37,011 nt of DNA from Oxalobacter formigenes (GTDB lineage Bacteria > Pseudomonadota > Gammaproteobacteria > Burkholderiales > Burkholderiaceae_D). Under the pieces are notes generated by a model. It was not told the DNA's origin. It saw only the letters and a program-made list of their open reading frames with translations, and searched no databases. The stretch spans positions 188,893-225,903 of the forward strand of contig JAMPAN010000001.1 in assembly GCA_023667225.1 (NCBI GenBank), given 5' to 3'. This document shows, in pieces, positions 10,121 through 20,800 of this stretch (positions are counted from its first letter, which is position 1; the number at the start of each line of letters is the position of its first letter). The position numbers and the translations under genes were made by a program.

Positions 10121-10837
10121 ATGATCTGGGTGTTTGATCTGGACAATACGCTGCATGACGCTTCTTATGCCATATTCCCGGCGATTACGGCAAATATGAA
10201 CGCCTTTATCGCCCAGCGGGCAGGCTTGCCGGGCAGGCCGCTTTCGCCGGAGGCGGCAGACGCGCTGCGGCTGGCGTACTGGAAGCGTTATGGCGCAACG
10301 CTTTTGGGCATGATTCGCCATCATGGCGTTAAGCCTGAAGTTTTCCTGAAAGCAACGCATGATCTGGGCGATCTGCCGCCGCTGATAAAAAGCGAGCGCG
10401 GCCTTGCACGGCTGGTGCGGCTGCTGCCCGGCCGGAAAATTCTGCTGACCAATTCGTCTTATGCCTATTCCCGCGATGTGCTGGCGCATCTGGGTTTGCG
10501 CCGGTGTTTTGACCGGCATATCGCCATTGAATCCATGCGGGTAAACGGACAGATAGCGCCGAAGCCTTCGCGGCGGCTTTTTCGCCGGCTGGCGGCTTCA
10601 GAGCGCGTGCATCCTTCCCGCTGTGTGATGGTGGAAGACAGCGCGGCAACGCTCAAGGCGGCCAGGGCAGCCGGTATGCGGACGGCGCTGGTTTTACGCT
10701 ATACCCGCCGGGATAGATTTTCAGGGCAGGCCGGCTGGCAGAAAAAACGGGAATGGCAGCAAAACCGGCCTGTTTTTGCTGATATCGCCGTACAATCTGT
10801 TCGGGTGTTGCCTTTTTATCTGGCAAAATTCAGGTAA
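10121..10837 (+). CDS. HAD-family pyrimidine 5'-nucleotidase
   Basis: The 238-aa protein belongs to the HAD phosphatases: motif I is FDLDNTLHD (the two Asp residues are nucleophile and general acid) near the N-terminus, motif II is LLTNSS, and motif III/IV is a Lys (PKPS) followed by MVEDSAATLKAA. The sequence resembles the SDT1/pyrimidine 5'-nucleotidase branch that removes phosphate from UMP and CMP; the exact substrate is inferred. The ATG at 10121 is selected because GGAGG lies at 10104-10108 and the family begins directly at the WVFDLDNTL motif. In many Burkholderiales this gene sits just upstream of slmA, as here, usually next to argB; here it follows yidC. Confidence 0.85.
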   Translation: MIWVFDLDNTLHDASYAIFPAITANMNAFIAQRAGLPGRPLSPEAADALRLAYWKRYGATLLGMIRHHGVKPEVFLKATHDLGDLPPLIKSERGLARLVRLLPGRKILLTNSSYAYSRDVLAHLGLRRCFDRHIAIESMRVNGQIAPKPSRRLFRRLAASERVHPSRCVMVEDSAATLKAARAAGMRTALVLRYTRRDRFSGQAGWQKKREWQQNRPVFADIAVQSVRVLPFYLAKFR

Positions 10838-10862
10838 TTTTTTCCGTTTAGGGATAAAGCCG

Positions 10863-11438
10863 ATGACATCAACCAGGACAGGCGGACGTAAATTGCAGAT
10901 TCTCCAGGCGCTGGCGCAGATGCTGGAAGAACCGCACAGAGAAAAAATCACCACAGCGGCGCTGGCTGCCCGGCTTTCCCTTTCGGAGGCGGCGCTTTAC
11001 CGGCATTTTGCCAGCAAGGCGCAGATGTTTGAAGGCTTGATCGAGTTTATTGAAACATCGGTTTTCAGCCTGGTTAACCGGATTGCCGAACATGAGGAAA
11101 GCGGCCTGGCGCAGGTGAGGGCCATCCTCATGATGCTGTTGAATTTTGCAGAGCGCAATCCGGGCATGACGCGCGTGTTGACGGGCGAGGCGCTGGTCAA
11201 CGAGAACGAACGGCTTCAGGAGAGAATGAACCGGTTTTATGACCGGGTAGAGCTGGCGTTGCGCCAAAGCCTGCGCATAGCGTCAATACAGGGATATGGC
11301 TCGGAAAAGGAAAGCCGCGTCAGGGCCGCCGTTTTGATAGCTTTTGCCGCCGGGTGCTGGCAGCGTTATACCCGAAGCAGTTTTAAAATGAACCTGACGG
11401 AAGATTTGCCGGAACAGATTGACTTGCTGTTGCGTTAG
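10863..11438 (+). CDS. slmA: Nucleoid occlusion factor SlmA (TetR family)
   Basis: The 191-aa protein matches SlmA closely over its length: an N-terminal TetR-type HTH (KITTAALAARLSLSEAALYR then HFASKAQMFEGLIEFIE) and a C-terminal dimer domain with LNFAERNPGMTRVLTGEAL. SlmA binds specific chromosomal sites and blocks FtsZ polymerisation over unsegregated DNA. The ATG at 10863 follows the end of the nucleotidase gene by 25 bp, suggesting co-transcription. Its proximity to zapD places two FtsZ regulators within 2 kb. Confidence 0.9.
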   Translation: MTSTRTGGRKLQILQALAQMLEEPHREKITTAALAARLSLSEAALYRHFASKAQMFEGLIEFIETSVFSLVNRIAEHEESGLAQVRAILMMLLNFAERNPGMTRVLTGEALVNENERLQERMNRFYDRVELALRQSLRIASIQGYGSEKESRVRAAVLIAFAAGCWQRYTRSSFKMNLTEDLPEQIDLLLR

Positions 11439-11496
11439 CATTTTGATTCGGGACAGGTTTATCCTGCAAAAGGGCATATTTGCCGGTGTGAGCGCG

Positions 11497-11502
11497 TATA
11501 AT
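11497..11502 (+). promoter_or_regulatory. Candidate -10 element upstream of coaE
   Basis: A perfect TATAAT in the context CGTATAATGC lies 70 bp before coaE. The -35 region is poor. Near-identical CGTATAATG contexts occur before zapD and in the trp leader region. Confidence 0.45.
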
Positions 11503-11572
11503 GCAGGTCATTGTTCATTCCGTTTGCGGCTCCGGGTGAAGGTTCTTCGGGCCGTTTTTTAACAGGAGGCCT

Positions 11573-12223
11573 ATGTCTGGCAGCGTCCCGTTTCGTCCCG
11601 TGTTTTCGCTTGGCCTGACAGGCGGGATTGGCAGCGGCAAATCCACGGTTGCCCGGCTTTTTGCCGAAAGGGGCGCTTCTGTCATTGATACGGACGATAT
11701 TGCCCATAGCCTGACAGCGCAGGGCGGGCTGGCCATGCCGGCGATTTGCTCACGGTTCGGCCCGGAGTTTGTCAGTGAATCCGGCGCGCTGAACCGGGCG
11801 GCAATGCGCGAACTGGTTTTTCGCGAACCGGCGGCAAGGGGAGAGCTGGAAGGGATTCTCCACCCCATGATCCGGCAGGCGGCTTTTGACGAGGCGGCCC
11901 GTTTTGCAGGAAGTTACGTTATTTTTGTGATTCCGCTTTTGACGGAGCAGGCAATCTGGCAGGATATGCCGGACCGCATTTTGTTGGTTGATTGCCCGGA
12001 GGCGCTGCAAATCAGCCGGGTAATGGCGCGCAGCAAGATGAGCGAGGCGCAGGTAAAGGCCGTTATGGCGGCGCAGGCAACGCGCGCTGAACGCCGGGCA
12101 ATGGCTGACGATGTAATTGTCAACGACGGCGCTCCGGAGGCGCTTGCCGCCGCTGTGGCGCAGCTGGATGCAACGTACAGGGAGCTGGCCCGGCAGGCGC
12201 GCCTGGCAGGAGAAGGACATTGA
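11573..12223 (+). CDS. coaE: Dephospho-CoA kinase
   Basis: The 216-aa protein catalyses the last step of coenzyme A synthesis, ATP-dependent phosphorylation of the 3'-hydroxyl of dephospho-CoA. It carries the P-loop LTGGIGSGKST (about residues 15-25), DTDDIAH just after it, the HPMIR motif and the LVDCPEALQISRVMARSKMSE lid region. A strong AGGAGG precedes the ATG at 11573. The coaE-zapD-yacG order is a widespread proteobacterial arrangement, usually preceded by the prepilin peptidase gene pilD, which is missing here. Confidence 0.95.
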   Translation: MSGSVPFRPVFSLGLTGGIGSGKSTVARLFAERGASVIDTDDIAHSLTAQGGLAMPAICSRFGPEFVSESGALNRAAMRELVFREPAARGELEGILHPMIRQAAFDEAARFAGSYVIFVIPLLTEQAIWQDMPDRILLVDCPEALQISRVMARSKMSEAQVKAVMAAQATRAERRAMADDVIVNDGAPEALAAAVAQLDATYRELARQARLAGEGH

Positions 12224-12255
12224 ATTTTGCCGGTTAATCATTCAGAATGCCAACG

Positions 12256-12261
12256 TATAAT
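12256..12261 (+). promoter_or_regulatory. Candidate -10 element upstream of zapD
   Basis: A TATAAT in the context CGTATAATGC lies 30 bp before the zapD start and 33 bp after the coaE stop. No good -35 is visible at 16-18 bp. Confidence 0.4.
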
Positions 12262-12290
12262 GCGGTGGGCTATAGGGGAAAGGGTCTGTT

Positions 12291-13040
12291 TTGATAGTTT
12301 ATGAATATCCTTTCAATGAACGGATACGCACATTGTTACGCCTGGAGGATTTGCACGAGCGTTTCCGGTATTTTCTGGCACAGGATCATCCCATGCAGCA
12401 TCATGTTGCCTTGTCGGCCATATTTGAAATGCTGGAAGTGGTGGGCCGGGCGGATCTGAAATCGGATTTGCTTCAGGAACTGGAAAGGCAGAAACAAACG
12501 CTGACTGGCTACCGTGTTCACCCGAATGTTCAGACGGAGGTGCTGGATTCGGTACTGGCCGAGGTGGAGCAGGCCAGCGCCGAGCTGGCTGCCGCACAGG
12601 GCAAGACCGGGCAGGCGATTCGCGATAACGAATGGCTGGACAGTATCCGCAAGCGCACGGTTATTCCTGGCGGGGCCTGCGAGTTTGACCTGCCTTCCTA
12701 TTATGCCTGGCAGCAAAAACCGGCCCAGAAACGGCGTCAGGATATTGAGGGCTGGGCCGCGCCGCTGATGCCGGTATTGAATGCAATCAGCGTGGTGCTG
12801 AGCCTGCTGCGCGATTCGGGCACCCAGGTTACGATTATTGCCCAGGCAGGCAGCTATCAGCAGATGCTGCAGGGCAAGACATACCAGATGCTGCGCGTGA
12901 AGCTGGATGAAACGCTTGGCGCAATTCCGGAGGCATCTGCCAATAAATATATGCTGTGGGTGCGTTTTACCTCGCAGGATGGCGATATGAAACCGCGCCC
13001 TATTGATACCGATATTCCTTTTGAGCTGGCCTTGTGCTGA
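12291..13040 (+). CDS. zapD: Cell division protein ZapD
   Basis: The 249-aa protein is ZapD (YacF), a cytoplasmic protein that crosslinks FtsZ filaments in the Z-ring. Family features are the N-terminus [18 protein letters not shown], the central [17 protein letters not shown] and the C-terminal PFELALC. The start codon is TTG at 12291, preceded by GGGGAAAGGG, and gives the correct short N-terminus. yacG begins 7 bp after its stop. Confidence 0.93.
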   Translation: MIVYEYPFNERIRTLLRLEDLHERFRYFLAQDHPMQHHVALSAIFEMLEVVGRADLKSDLLQELERQKQTLTGYRVHPNVQTEVLDSVLAEVEQASAELAAAQGKTGQAIRDNEWLDSIRKRTVIPGGACEFDLPSYYAWQQKPAQKRRQDIEGWAAPLMPVLNAISVVLSLLRDSGTQVTIIAQAGSYQQMLQGKTYQMLRVKLDETLGAIPEASANKYMLWVRFTSQDGDMKPRPIDTDIPFELALC

Positions 13041-13047
13041 TAACATT

Positions 13048-13227
13048 ATGGTAACCCGCGTAAAATGCCCGGTTTGCGGCAAGGAAGTGGAATGGGTGGA
13101 GCAAAATACCTGCCGCCCGTTTTGTTCGCTGCGCTGCAAGCAAATTGATTTGGGCGCCTGGGCGGAAGGAAAGTATGTTGTGCCGGGGGAGGAACCGGCA
13201 GAAGACGGGGAAACGGAAAATCCCTGA
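13048..13227 (+). CDS. yacG: DNA gyrase inhibitor / zinc-binding protein YacG
   Basis: The 59-aa protein has the YacG zinc site: CPVC (Cys7, Cys10), then CSLRC (Cys26, Cys30), followed by the conserved [17 protein letters not shown]. YacG binds GyrB and inhibits gyrase in E. coli; here gyrB lies about 8 kb away. The ATG at 13048 is the start that leaves only a few residues before the first CxxC, as in the family. It is last in the coaE-zapD-yacG run. Confidence 0.93.
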   Translation: MVTRVKCPVCGKEVEWVEQNTCRPFCSLRCKQIDLGAWAEGKYVVPGEEPAEDGETENP

Positions 13228-13515
13228 CGGCAGACTCTCTTTTCTTTCGGACGGCCTTTCAGGCAGGGAAAGCTGCCCTGCCGGGCTTGCGCCTTGCGGC
13301 CGGGCGCGTATAATGACCGCATGATCAGGATAAATCCGTTTCCTTTTTCCCTTCTTTCCAGGCGCTGGCGCAAGCCTGCTGCCTGACGATGCCCTGCGCC
13401 TTGCGGCGTGCCCTCTTCCCCCGGCAGTTGCCAGTCTGTTTGCACAGCATATTGCCGGTTTCCAGACTGATTGCCAGAGGAAGCCCTGCTTCCCGTTATT
13501 TTCCAGGAGCGGCTT
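13228..13515 (+). other. Leader region of trpGDC with repeats and a 21-codon ORF
   Basis: This 288-bp gap contains a plausible promoter (13287-13314). A 21-codon ORF starts at 13321, about where transcription would begin, reads through one Trp codon (RRWRK) and stops at 13384-13386. A 13-bp direct repeat TGCGCCTTGCGGC occurs at 13288-13300 and 13395-13407. CGCAAG at 13369-13374 can pair with CTTGCG at 13400-13405. Upstream, GGCAGGG (13262-13268) pairs with CCCTGCC (13276-13282). Together this could be a leader that controls trp expression, but a single Trp codon and no terminator T tract make attenuation uncertain. Confidence 0.35.
13287..13314 (+). promoter_or_regulatory. Candidate promoter for trpGDC
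   Basis: TTGCGC (13287-13292), a 16-bp spacer, then a perfect TATAAT (13309-13314) in the recurrent CGTATAATG context. The predicted start near 13321 falls on an ATG. Confidence 0.5.
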
Positions 13516-14079
13516 ATGTTGCTGATGATTGATAACTATGATTCGTTTACCTATAACCTTGTCCAGTATTTTGGCGAGCTGGGCGCAGCGGTGAAAGTTT
13601 GCCGCAATGATGCGGTAACGGCGGAAGAGATTGCCGCCATGAAGCCTGCCAGGATTTGCATTTCGCCAGGGCCTGGCGCCCCGTCGGGAGCCGGCATTTC
13701 GCTTGCCGTTATCCGGCAGTTTGCGGGCGTGGTGCCCATACTGGGGGTTTGCCTGGGGCATCAGGCAATTGGCGAGGCGTTTGGCGGCAGGATTATTCAT
13801 GCAAAACAGGTAATGCACGGCAAGGTTTCTCACATTGCCCATGCCGGCAAGGGGGTATTTCAGGGGCTGCCCAATCCGCTGGCGGTGACCCGCTACCATT
13901 CTCTTGCCATTGAACGGGAATCTTTGCCGGATTGCCTGGAAGTCACTGCCTGGGCGGATGACGGCGAAATTATGGGCGTACGCCACCGGACGCTGCCTAT
14001 AGAGGGCGTACAGTTTCACCCCGAATCCATTTTGTCGGAACACGGCCATGATTTGCTCAGGCATTTTTTGGCGGCCTGA
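13516..14079 (+). CDS. trpG: Anthranilate synthase component II (glutamine amidotransferase)
   Basis: The 187-aa class I amidotransferase supplies ammonia from glutamine to anthranilate synthase (TrpE) or, in many bacteria, also to 4-amino-4-deoxychorismate synthase. The N-terminal [20 protein letters not shown] is family-specific. The catalytic Cys lies in GVCLGHQ (Cys79), and the His-Glu pair in VQFHPESI near the C-terminus. AGGAG (13505-13509) sits 6 bp before the ATG at 13516. trpE is not adjacent, although trpEGDC is the usual betaproteobacterial order. The large subunit must be elsewhere, or this protein may serve PabB as well. Confidence 0.95.
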   Translation: MLLMIDNYDSFTYNLVQYFGELGAAVKVCRNDAVTAEEIAAMKPARICISPGPGAPSGAGISLAVIRQFAGVVPILGVCLGHQAIGEAFGGRIIHAKQVMHGKVSHIAHAGKGVFQGLPNPLAVTRYHSLAIERESLPDCLEVTAWADDGEIMGVRHRTLPIEGVQFHPESILSEHGHDLLRHFLAA

Positions 14080-14113
14080 TAAAAGGCGGCTGTAAACCGG
14101 TTAAGGAGTAGCC

Positions 14114-15166
14114 ATGTCTATCACACCCCAGGAAGCGTTGGTGCGGTGTATTGAGCATCGCGAAATTTTCCATGACGAGATGTTGTCGCTCTTTCGGCGC
14201 ATCATGAGCGGCGAGATGTCGCCGCTCATGATTGCTGCGCTGACAATGGGCTTGCGCGTCAAGAAGGAGACAGTAGGGGAAATTGCCGCTGCCGCCCAGG
14301 TTCTGCGCGAATTTTCTGTCAGGGTGGCAACGCCGGATCCCGGCAGGCTGCTCGATATTGTCGGCACCGGCGGGGACGGGGCGCATACGTTCAATATTTC
14401 AACGGCTGCCATGTTTGTTGCCGCCGCCTGCGGCGCGCAGGTTGCCAAACACGGCGGGAGGAGTGTTTCTTCTTCATCCGGCAGCGCCGACCTGCTGGAA
14501 GCGCTTGGCGTCAATATCCATCTGCCGCCGCAGCGTATTGCCGAATCCATTGAAAAAACAGGGATCGGTTTTATGTATGCGCCCAACCACCATGCGGCAA
14601 TGAAGCATGCGCAGGCTGTGCGCCGGGAACTGGGCGTGCGCACTATTTTCAATATCCTGGGGCCGCTGACCAATCCGGCGATGGCCGATAATGTATTGAT
14701 GGGCGTTTTCCATCCGGATCTGGTCGGCATCCAGATCCGCGTCCTTCGGAAACTGGGCGTAAAACGCGCGCTGGTGGTCTGGGGGCGGGATAATCTGGAC
14801 GAGATTTCGCTGGGTGCCGGCACACTGGTAGGCGAGCTGTCTGACGGGCAAATCCGGGAGTACGATATCCATCCGGAAGATTTTGGCATACGCATGGTTG
14901 CCAGCCGCAATTTTGAGGTGAAAGATGCCGAAGAATCGAAAAAACGGGTTCTGGAAGGACTCTCCGCCCTGGGCGGCCCGGCGGCAGATATTATTGTATT
15001 GAATGCCGCCGCCGCGCTTTATACAGTCAGGCGGGCAGCTTCCATTGCGGAAGGCGTTGAAATGGCAAAAGAAGCGGTTGCCTCAGGCGCGGCGCTTGAG
15101 CGCCTGGAGGCGTTTGCCGCATTTACACAGGAAGCGGGAATAAACAAAGAGGAAAAACATGGCTGA
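14114..15166 (+). CDS. trpD: Anthranilate phosphoribosyltransferase
   Basis: The 350-aa enzyme transfers phosphoribose from PRPP to anthranilate, the second step of tryptophan synthesis. It carries the PRPP-binding [15 protein letters not shown] motif, the [15 protein letters not shown] motif and a C-terminal NAAAALY. Length is normal. The start at 14114 follows AAGGAG closely, and the gene overlaps trpC by 8 bp, implying coupled translation. Confidence 0.97.
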   Translation: MSITPQEALVRCIEHREIFHDEMLSLFRRIMSGEMSPLMIAALTMGLRVKKETVGEIAAAAQVLREFSVRVATPDPGRLLDIVGTGGDGAHTFNISTAAMFVAAACGAQVAKHGGRSVSSSSGSADLLEALGVNIHLPPQRIAESIEKTGIGFMYAPNHHAAMKHAQAVRRELGVRTIFNILGPLTNPAMADNVLMGVFHPDLVGIQIRVLRKLGVKRALVVWGRDNLDEISLGAGTLVGELSDGQIREYDIHPEDFGIRMVASRNFEVKDAEESKKRVLEGLSALGGPAADIIVLNAAAALYTVRRAASIAEGVEMAKEAVASGAALERLEAFAAFTQEAGINKEEKHG

Positions 15167-15968
15167 TATTCTGGAAAAGATTCTGGCAGTCAAACAGGAA
15201 GAAGTCGCGGAAGCGAAAAAAAGCCGTTCCCTTTCCAGTCTCAGGGAAGAAGTGGAAACAGACGGGGCCATCCGCCAGGACAGACGCGGTTTTGCAGCGG
15301 CGCTCATGGGAAAAATCAGCCGGCGGCAGGCCGGGGTGATAGCCGAAATCAAGAAAGCCTCGCCTTCCAAAGGCGTTATCCGCGATCCATTTTATCCGGC
15401 TGAAATTGCCAAAAGTTATGCGCAGCATGGCGCGGCCTGTTTGTCAGTGCTGACTGACAAGCTGTTTTTCCAGGGGACGCCCGATTATTTGCGCCAGGCA
15501 CGCGCTGTATGCAGCCTGCCGGTGCTGCGCAAGGATTTTATTGTTGATTTTTATCAAATCTATGAAGCCCGCCTGTGGCGGGCGGATTGCATTTTGCTGA
15601 TTGCCGCCGCGCTGGATGCCGGGCTGATGGCCGAGCTGGAAGCCTGCGCGCACGAGCTGGGGATGGATGTGCTGGTGGAGGTGCATAATGAAGCGGAATT
15701 AAGGCAGGCGCTGGCGCTTCGCACGCCGCTTCTTGGCATCAATAACCGCAATTTGCATACGTTTGAAACTTCCTTGCAGCAAACGCTGGATTTGCTGCCG
15801 CTGGTTCCGGCGGGAAAGCTGGTGGTAACCGAATCGGGTATTCTTTCACGGGAAGATGTGCTGACAATGCGCCGCGCTGATGTGAATGCCTTTCTGGTCG
15901 GCGAGGCTTTCATGCGCGTGCCGGAACCCGGCAGGGAGCTGGCACGGCTTTTTGATACTTCCCTTTAG
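15159..15968 (+). CDS. trpC: Indole-3-glycerol-phosphate synthase
   Basis: The 269-aa TIM-barrel enzyme converts CdRP to indole-3-glycerol phosphate. Diagnostic segments are [10 protein letters not shown] near the N-terminus, [23 protein letters not shown] and the C-terminal TESGI phosphate-binding loop. It is monofunctional, with no fused TrpF domain. Its start lies inside trpD. Its TAG stop (15966-15968) overlaps the stop of the convergent M61 peptidase gene (TAA, complementary to 15965-15967). Confidence 0.97.
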   Translation: MADILEKILAVKQEEVAEAKKSRSLSSLREEVETDGAIRQDRRGFAAALMGKISRRQAGVIAEIKKASPSKGVIRDPFYPAEIAKSYAQHGAACLSVLTDKLFFQGTPDYLRQARAVCSLPVLRKDFIVDFYQIYEARLWRADCILLIAAALDAGLMAELEACAHELGMDVLVEVHNEAELRQALALRTPLLGINNRNLHTFETSLQQTLDLLPLVPAGKLVVTESGILSREDVLTMRRADVNAFLVGEAFMRVPEPGRELARLFDTSL

Positions 15969-17809
15969 GGTTTGCAGGCGGCTTCCGGAGTCAGCCAGGC
16001 CTGCCGGGCCAGGGTGGTGGCCGGTGTCTGGTCGGCGGAGAGCGAAAGGCTGTGCCGGGGGGTATCATCCGGGGACAGGACAACTTCATATACCATCAGT
16101 TCGTCGCGGCGGAAGGCATGGATGGTGACAGTATTGCCCGGTACATAGCGGGAAAGCAGTTTTTCTACCGCCGCTTCCGGTTTTTCCCCGGTAACGCGCA
16201 GGCCGTCAATGGCAACCAGTATATCGCCTGCCGCAAGGCCGGCGGCATGGGCGGCCCCCCATTCATAGACATTGGCTATCCGGCAATCCCCGCCGGAACG
16301 CTGGAGACGGACGTTTAGGCTGGCTTTGGGCCTGTCCGGCGGGCTGCTTTCCCTGATGCCAAAATGTTCCAGCAGGTGGGCCAGTTGCAGCTCATCTGTG
16401 CCGTAAACGTACCGTCTGAAAAAATCTTTCAGGTCAAGCCCGGCAGCTTCCTCGAAAAGCAGTTCGGCCTCTGTTTCGCCAACGCCCTTTTGCGCAGCGG
16501 CCTGGCCGGGGCGGCCGTATCGTTCCCACAGGAGGCGCATCCCGTCATCCAGCGATTTTTCGTTATTGGTGCGGATACGGATGGTCAGGTCAAGCGCCAG
16601 GGCAATCAGAGAGCCTTTGGTATAGTAGTTGACGATGGCGTTGGTGGCATTTTCATCCTGCCGGTAAAACTTGATCCAGGCATCAAAACTGGATTCGGCA
16701 ACGCTTTGTTTTTTTCTGCCGGTGCCCCGCCTGACATTATTGATGGTTCGGGAAATACAGCGCAAGTAAGCGTTTACATCAATTTGCCCGCTTCTGACCA
16801 GCATCAGGTCGTCGTAATAACTGGTGAAGCCTTCAAAAAGCCATAAGAGGCGTGTGTAGTTTTCGTTTTGCAGGTCGCAGGGGGAGAAGGCAGCGGGCCG
16901 GATGCGTTTGACATGCCAGGCATGGAAATATTCGTGGCTGCACAGGCCGAGAAAATTCTGGTAGGCCTCGTCAGGGACGGCGGCCGGTGTTTCTTCGGAA
17001 AGGGGGCGGCTGCAAACGGGCAGGTCATTTCTGGAACACAGCAGCGCAGTAGAAGCGCGGTGTTCCAGGCCGCCGTAGCCGCTGCCGACGGCAGTAACCA
17101 GGAAAACATAGCGTTCCATGGGCGGTTTTTTCGATACCGGCTCAAAAAAACCGATATGGGTTTCGCAGATACGGGAAAGATCCGATGCCAGCCGTTCCAT
17201 ATCCAGGTTCGGCACCCGCCCGGTGACGGCAATTTCATGCGGGATGCCGCCTGCCTCAAAAGCGGCCAGGGCAAATGTCCCCATTTCGACAGGATGGTCG
17301 ATCAGTTCATCGTATCCGGATGCCCGGTAAATGCCAAAGCCGTGCCGCAGGGCGCTTTCTTCCGGCAGGGCGGTTGCCACGCGCCAGCCGGCGCAGGCCG
17401 GATCGGCGCTCGGACAAATTTCCACCCTGTGCGGGAGGTGTTCCAGCCCGACGGCACGCAAAAAGACGCTGCTCCCGTTAAAAAAGCCGTGTGTTTTGTC
17501 CAGATGCGCGCCCCTGACAGAAAAATCCCAGGCATAGACATCGTATTCCAGCGTCAGCGGTTCACTGGCGGGCGCAGCCAGCCAGGTATGTTTGTCCTGT
17601 TTTTCCAGCAGGACATCTTTTCCGGCGCTTACGGCATGAATCTGCACGATGTTTCTGGCAAATTCACGAATCAGGTAACTGCCCGGAATCCATGCAGGCA
17701 GTGTAAAGCGCTGCCCTTCCGGCGACGCGGCGGGAAGCGTCAGCGAAACCCGGAAAAGGTGTCCGGCCGGATCACATGGTGTAATGGTGTAAAAAACGGC
17801 ATTTTCCAT
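15965..17809 (-). CDS. M61 family metallopeptidase with PDZ domain
   Basis: The 614-aa protein resembles M61 (glycyl aminopeptidase-like) peptidases. It has the conserved GYGGLEHR motif (about 244-251), the zinc motif HEYFH (292-296, catalytic Glu293) in [15 protein letters not shown], and the third ligand in LFEGFTSYY (Glu326). A C-terminal PDZ-like domain (about 500-590) contains [20 protein letters not shown]. No signal peptide is evident, so it is probably cytoplasmic. It starts 30 bp downstream of the metH stop in the same direction and may be co-transcribed with it; a functional link is not evident. Its stop codon overlaps that of convergent trpC. Confidence 0.85.
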   Translation of the reverse strand: MENAVFYTITPCDPAGHLFRVSLTLPAASPEGQRFTLPAWIPGSYLIREFARNIVQIHAVSAGKDVLLEKQDKHTWLAAPASEPLTLEYDVYAWDFSVRGAHLDKTHGFFNGSSVFLRAVGLEHLPHRVEICPSADPACAGWRVATALPEESALRHGFGIYRASGYDELIDHPVEMGTFALAAFEAGGIPHEIAVTGRVPNLDMERLASDLSRICETHIGFFEPVSKKPPMERYVFLVTAVGSGYGGLEHRASTALLCSRNDLPVCSRPLSEETPAAVPDEAYQNFLGLCSHEYFHAWHVKRIRPAAFSPCDLQNENYTRLLWLFEGFTSYYDDLMLVRSGQIDVNAYLRCISRTINNVRRGTGRKKQSVAESSFDAWIKFYRQDENATNAIVNYYTKGSLIALALDLTIRIRTNNEKSLDDGMRLLWERYGRPGQAAAQKGVGETEAELLFEEAAGLDLKDFFRRYVYGTDELQLAHLLEHFGIRESSPPDRPKASLNVRLQRSGGDCRIANVYEWGAAHAAGLAAGDILVAIDGLRVTGEKPEAAVEKLLSRYVPGNTVTIHAFRRDELMVYEVVLSPDDTPRHSLSLSADQTPATTLARQAWLTPEAACKP

Positions 17810-17839
17810 TTGCAGCCTCCATAACGGGGCAAAAATCGG

Positions 17840-20800
17840 TTACAAAACCGGGGAAAGCGCGGAAGTGATATCTTCCACTTCTGCTCCCCGGCGTTTTGCC
17901 ATATCTGCCAGCTGGTCGCTATCAATTTTTCCTACCTGGAAGTAGCGTGCCTGGCGGTGTGCAAAATAAAAACCGGCAATCGACGAGGCGGGCGTCATGG
18001 CAAGGGATTCCGTTAAGCCCATGCCGATTTGATCGCACCTGAGCAGCCTGAAAATGGCTTCCCGTGCCGTGTGTTCCGGACAGGCCGGGTAACCGGGCGC
18101 GGGACGGATACCCTGGTAGGCTTCCTTGCGGAGGGCTTCCGGGGAAAGCTGTTCGTTGGGCGCGTATCCCCACAGGTCTTTGCGTACCAGCTCATGCAGG
18201 TATTCCGTCAGCGCTTCCACCAGCCTGTCGGCGAGCGCTTTTAACATGATGCCGCTGTAATCGTCATTGGCTTCTTCAAAACGGGCCAGGGGCGTTTTTA
18301 TGCCGATGCCTGCCGTAACGGCAAAAAGCCCTATGTAATCCGGTATGCCGCTTTCCTTTGGCGCGATAAAGTCTGCCAGGCACAGGTTGGGGCGCTCTAC
18401 ACCGTCAATTACCGGGCGTGCCGTCTGTTGCCGCAGGCCATAGTAGGTGAAGGCAACCCTGGAACGGGATTCATCGGTGTAAATTTCAATATCGTCGCCT
18501 GCGCTGTTGGCAGGCATGAGCGCCAGCGAGGCATGGGCGGTGAGCCAGCGGCCTTCAATAAGCTTTTTCAGCATGGCTTGCGCATCGGAGAAGAGGCGGC
18601 GCGCCGCTTCTCCGTGGGCCGGGTCATCCAGGATAGCCGGATAGGGGCGGTGCATATCCCAGGTATGGAAAAACGGCCCCCAGTCGATATAGGACGCAAT
18701 CGTGGACAGATCCACATTTTTCAGGAAACGCTGTCCGAGATAACGCGGCCTGACCGGCGTATCTTCCCCGGCAAAAGAAAGCTTTGCCTTATTGGCCCTG
18801 GCGGCTTCAAGCGGGATCATGTCAATCGGTTTTTTCTCGGCATGCAGCCGCCGTACGCGCGCGTAATCTGCCTTTAGCGCTTCCAGGAAAGCCGGCCGTG
18901 TTTCCGGGCCTAACAGCGCCTGCGCAACAGTAACCGTGCGCGACGCATCCGGGACATGAATAACCGGACCGTCATAGTTGGGCGCAATTCTCACAGCCGT
19001 ATGGAGGCGGCTGGTGGTTGCCCCGCCGATGAGAAGCGGAATTTTCCGGTCGCGGAAATACGGGTCGCGCTGCATTTCGCTGGCAACATGCGCCATTTCT
19101 TCCAGGGAGGGCGTAATCAGGCCGGAGAGGCCGATAATATCGGCGCCGACTTCCCTGGCCCGCGCCAGGATATCGGCGCAGGGCACCATGACGCCCATAT
19201 TTTCCACTTCAAAGTTGTTGCACTGGAGGACAACGGCCACAATGTTCTTGCCGATATCGTGCACATCTCCCTTGACTGTGGCAATCAGGATGCGGCCTTT
19301 GGAAGCGGTCTGGCCGGACTTCTGCTTTTCTTCTTCAATATAGGGAATCAGGCAGGCTACGGCTTCTTTCATGACGCGGGCCGATTTGACCACCTGGGGC
19401 AGGAACATCTTTCCCTGGCCGAACAGGTCGCCTACGGCGTTCATGCCGTCCATTAAGGGGCCTTCAATAACCTGGATGGGCCGCCCGCCGGCCCTGAGCA
19501 CTTCTTCCAGCACCTCTTTGGTATCGGCTTCGATCCATTCGGTCTGCCCGTGGATCATGGCATGGGCCAGCCGCGCCCGGACCGGTTCGGCGCGCCACTC
19601 TAGCCCGGCATTTTCCTTTTTCTCCCCTGCCTCGAAGCGGTCTGCCACTTCAAGCAGGCGCTCGGTGGCATCCGGGCGGCGGTTCAGCACCACATCTTCC
19701 ACCCGCTCTCGCAAATCGGCCGGGATATTGTCATAGACCCCGATCATGCCGGCATTGACGATGCCCATCGTCATGCCGGCGGCAATGGCGTGATACAGGA
19801 AAACCGTGTGGATGGCTTCGCGGGCGGCATTGTTGCCGCGCAGGCTGAAGCTCACGTTGGAAACCCCGCCGCTGATTTTGGCCTGCGGCAGGTTGCGGCG
19901 TATCCAGCGCACTGCCTCGATAAAGTCCACCGCATAATTGTTGTGCGCTTCTATGCCGGTGGCAACAGCAAAGATATTGGGGTCAAAGACAATATCTTCC
20001 GGTGGAAAGCCTACCTGCTTCACCAGCAGGTCATAGGCGCGCCGGCAAATGGCAATCTTCCGTTCAAACGTATCTGCCTGGCCTTCCTCGTCAAAGGCCA
20101 TCACGATGGCGGCAGCGCCATAACGGCGGCAAAGCTGCGCATGGTGAAGGAATTTTTCTTCTCCTTCCTTGAGCGAAATGGAATTGACAATGGCCTTGCC
20201 CTGGAGGCATTTCAGCCCGGCCTCAAGCACTTCCCAGCGCGAGGAATCCAGCATGACCGGGATACGGGCAATATCCGGCTCCGAAGCAATCAGGTTCAAA
20301 AAGCGCGTCATGGCCGCGACAGAATCCAGCATGGCCTCGTCCATGTTGATGTCAATTATCTGCGCGCCGTTTTCCACCTGCTGGCGGGCCACGGCAATCG
20401 CCTGACCGTATTCCCCGTTTCGTATCAGGCGGGCAAATGCCTTGGAGCCGGTTACGTTGGTGCGCTCGCCTACGTTGACGAAAAGCGAGTTTTCGTCAAT
20501 CACAAACGGTTCCAGCCCGGCCAGCCGCATGGCCGGTTCAATTACGGGAACCTTGCGCGGCGGGATGCCTTCAAGAGCCTGCGCAATGGCGCGGATATGG
20601 TCCGGCGTAGTGCCGCAGCAGCCGCCTGCCATATTGATGAGGCCGCTTTCGGCAAATTCTTCCAGGAACGCCGCCGTATCTTCCGGCCGCTCGTCAAAGC
20701 CTGTGTCGCTCATCGGGTTGGGCAGCCCGGCATTGGGATAGATGCAGACGCAGGTATCTGCAATCCGGGAAAGCTCTTCCACATAGGGGCGCATCAGCGC

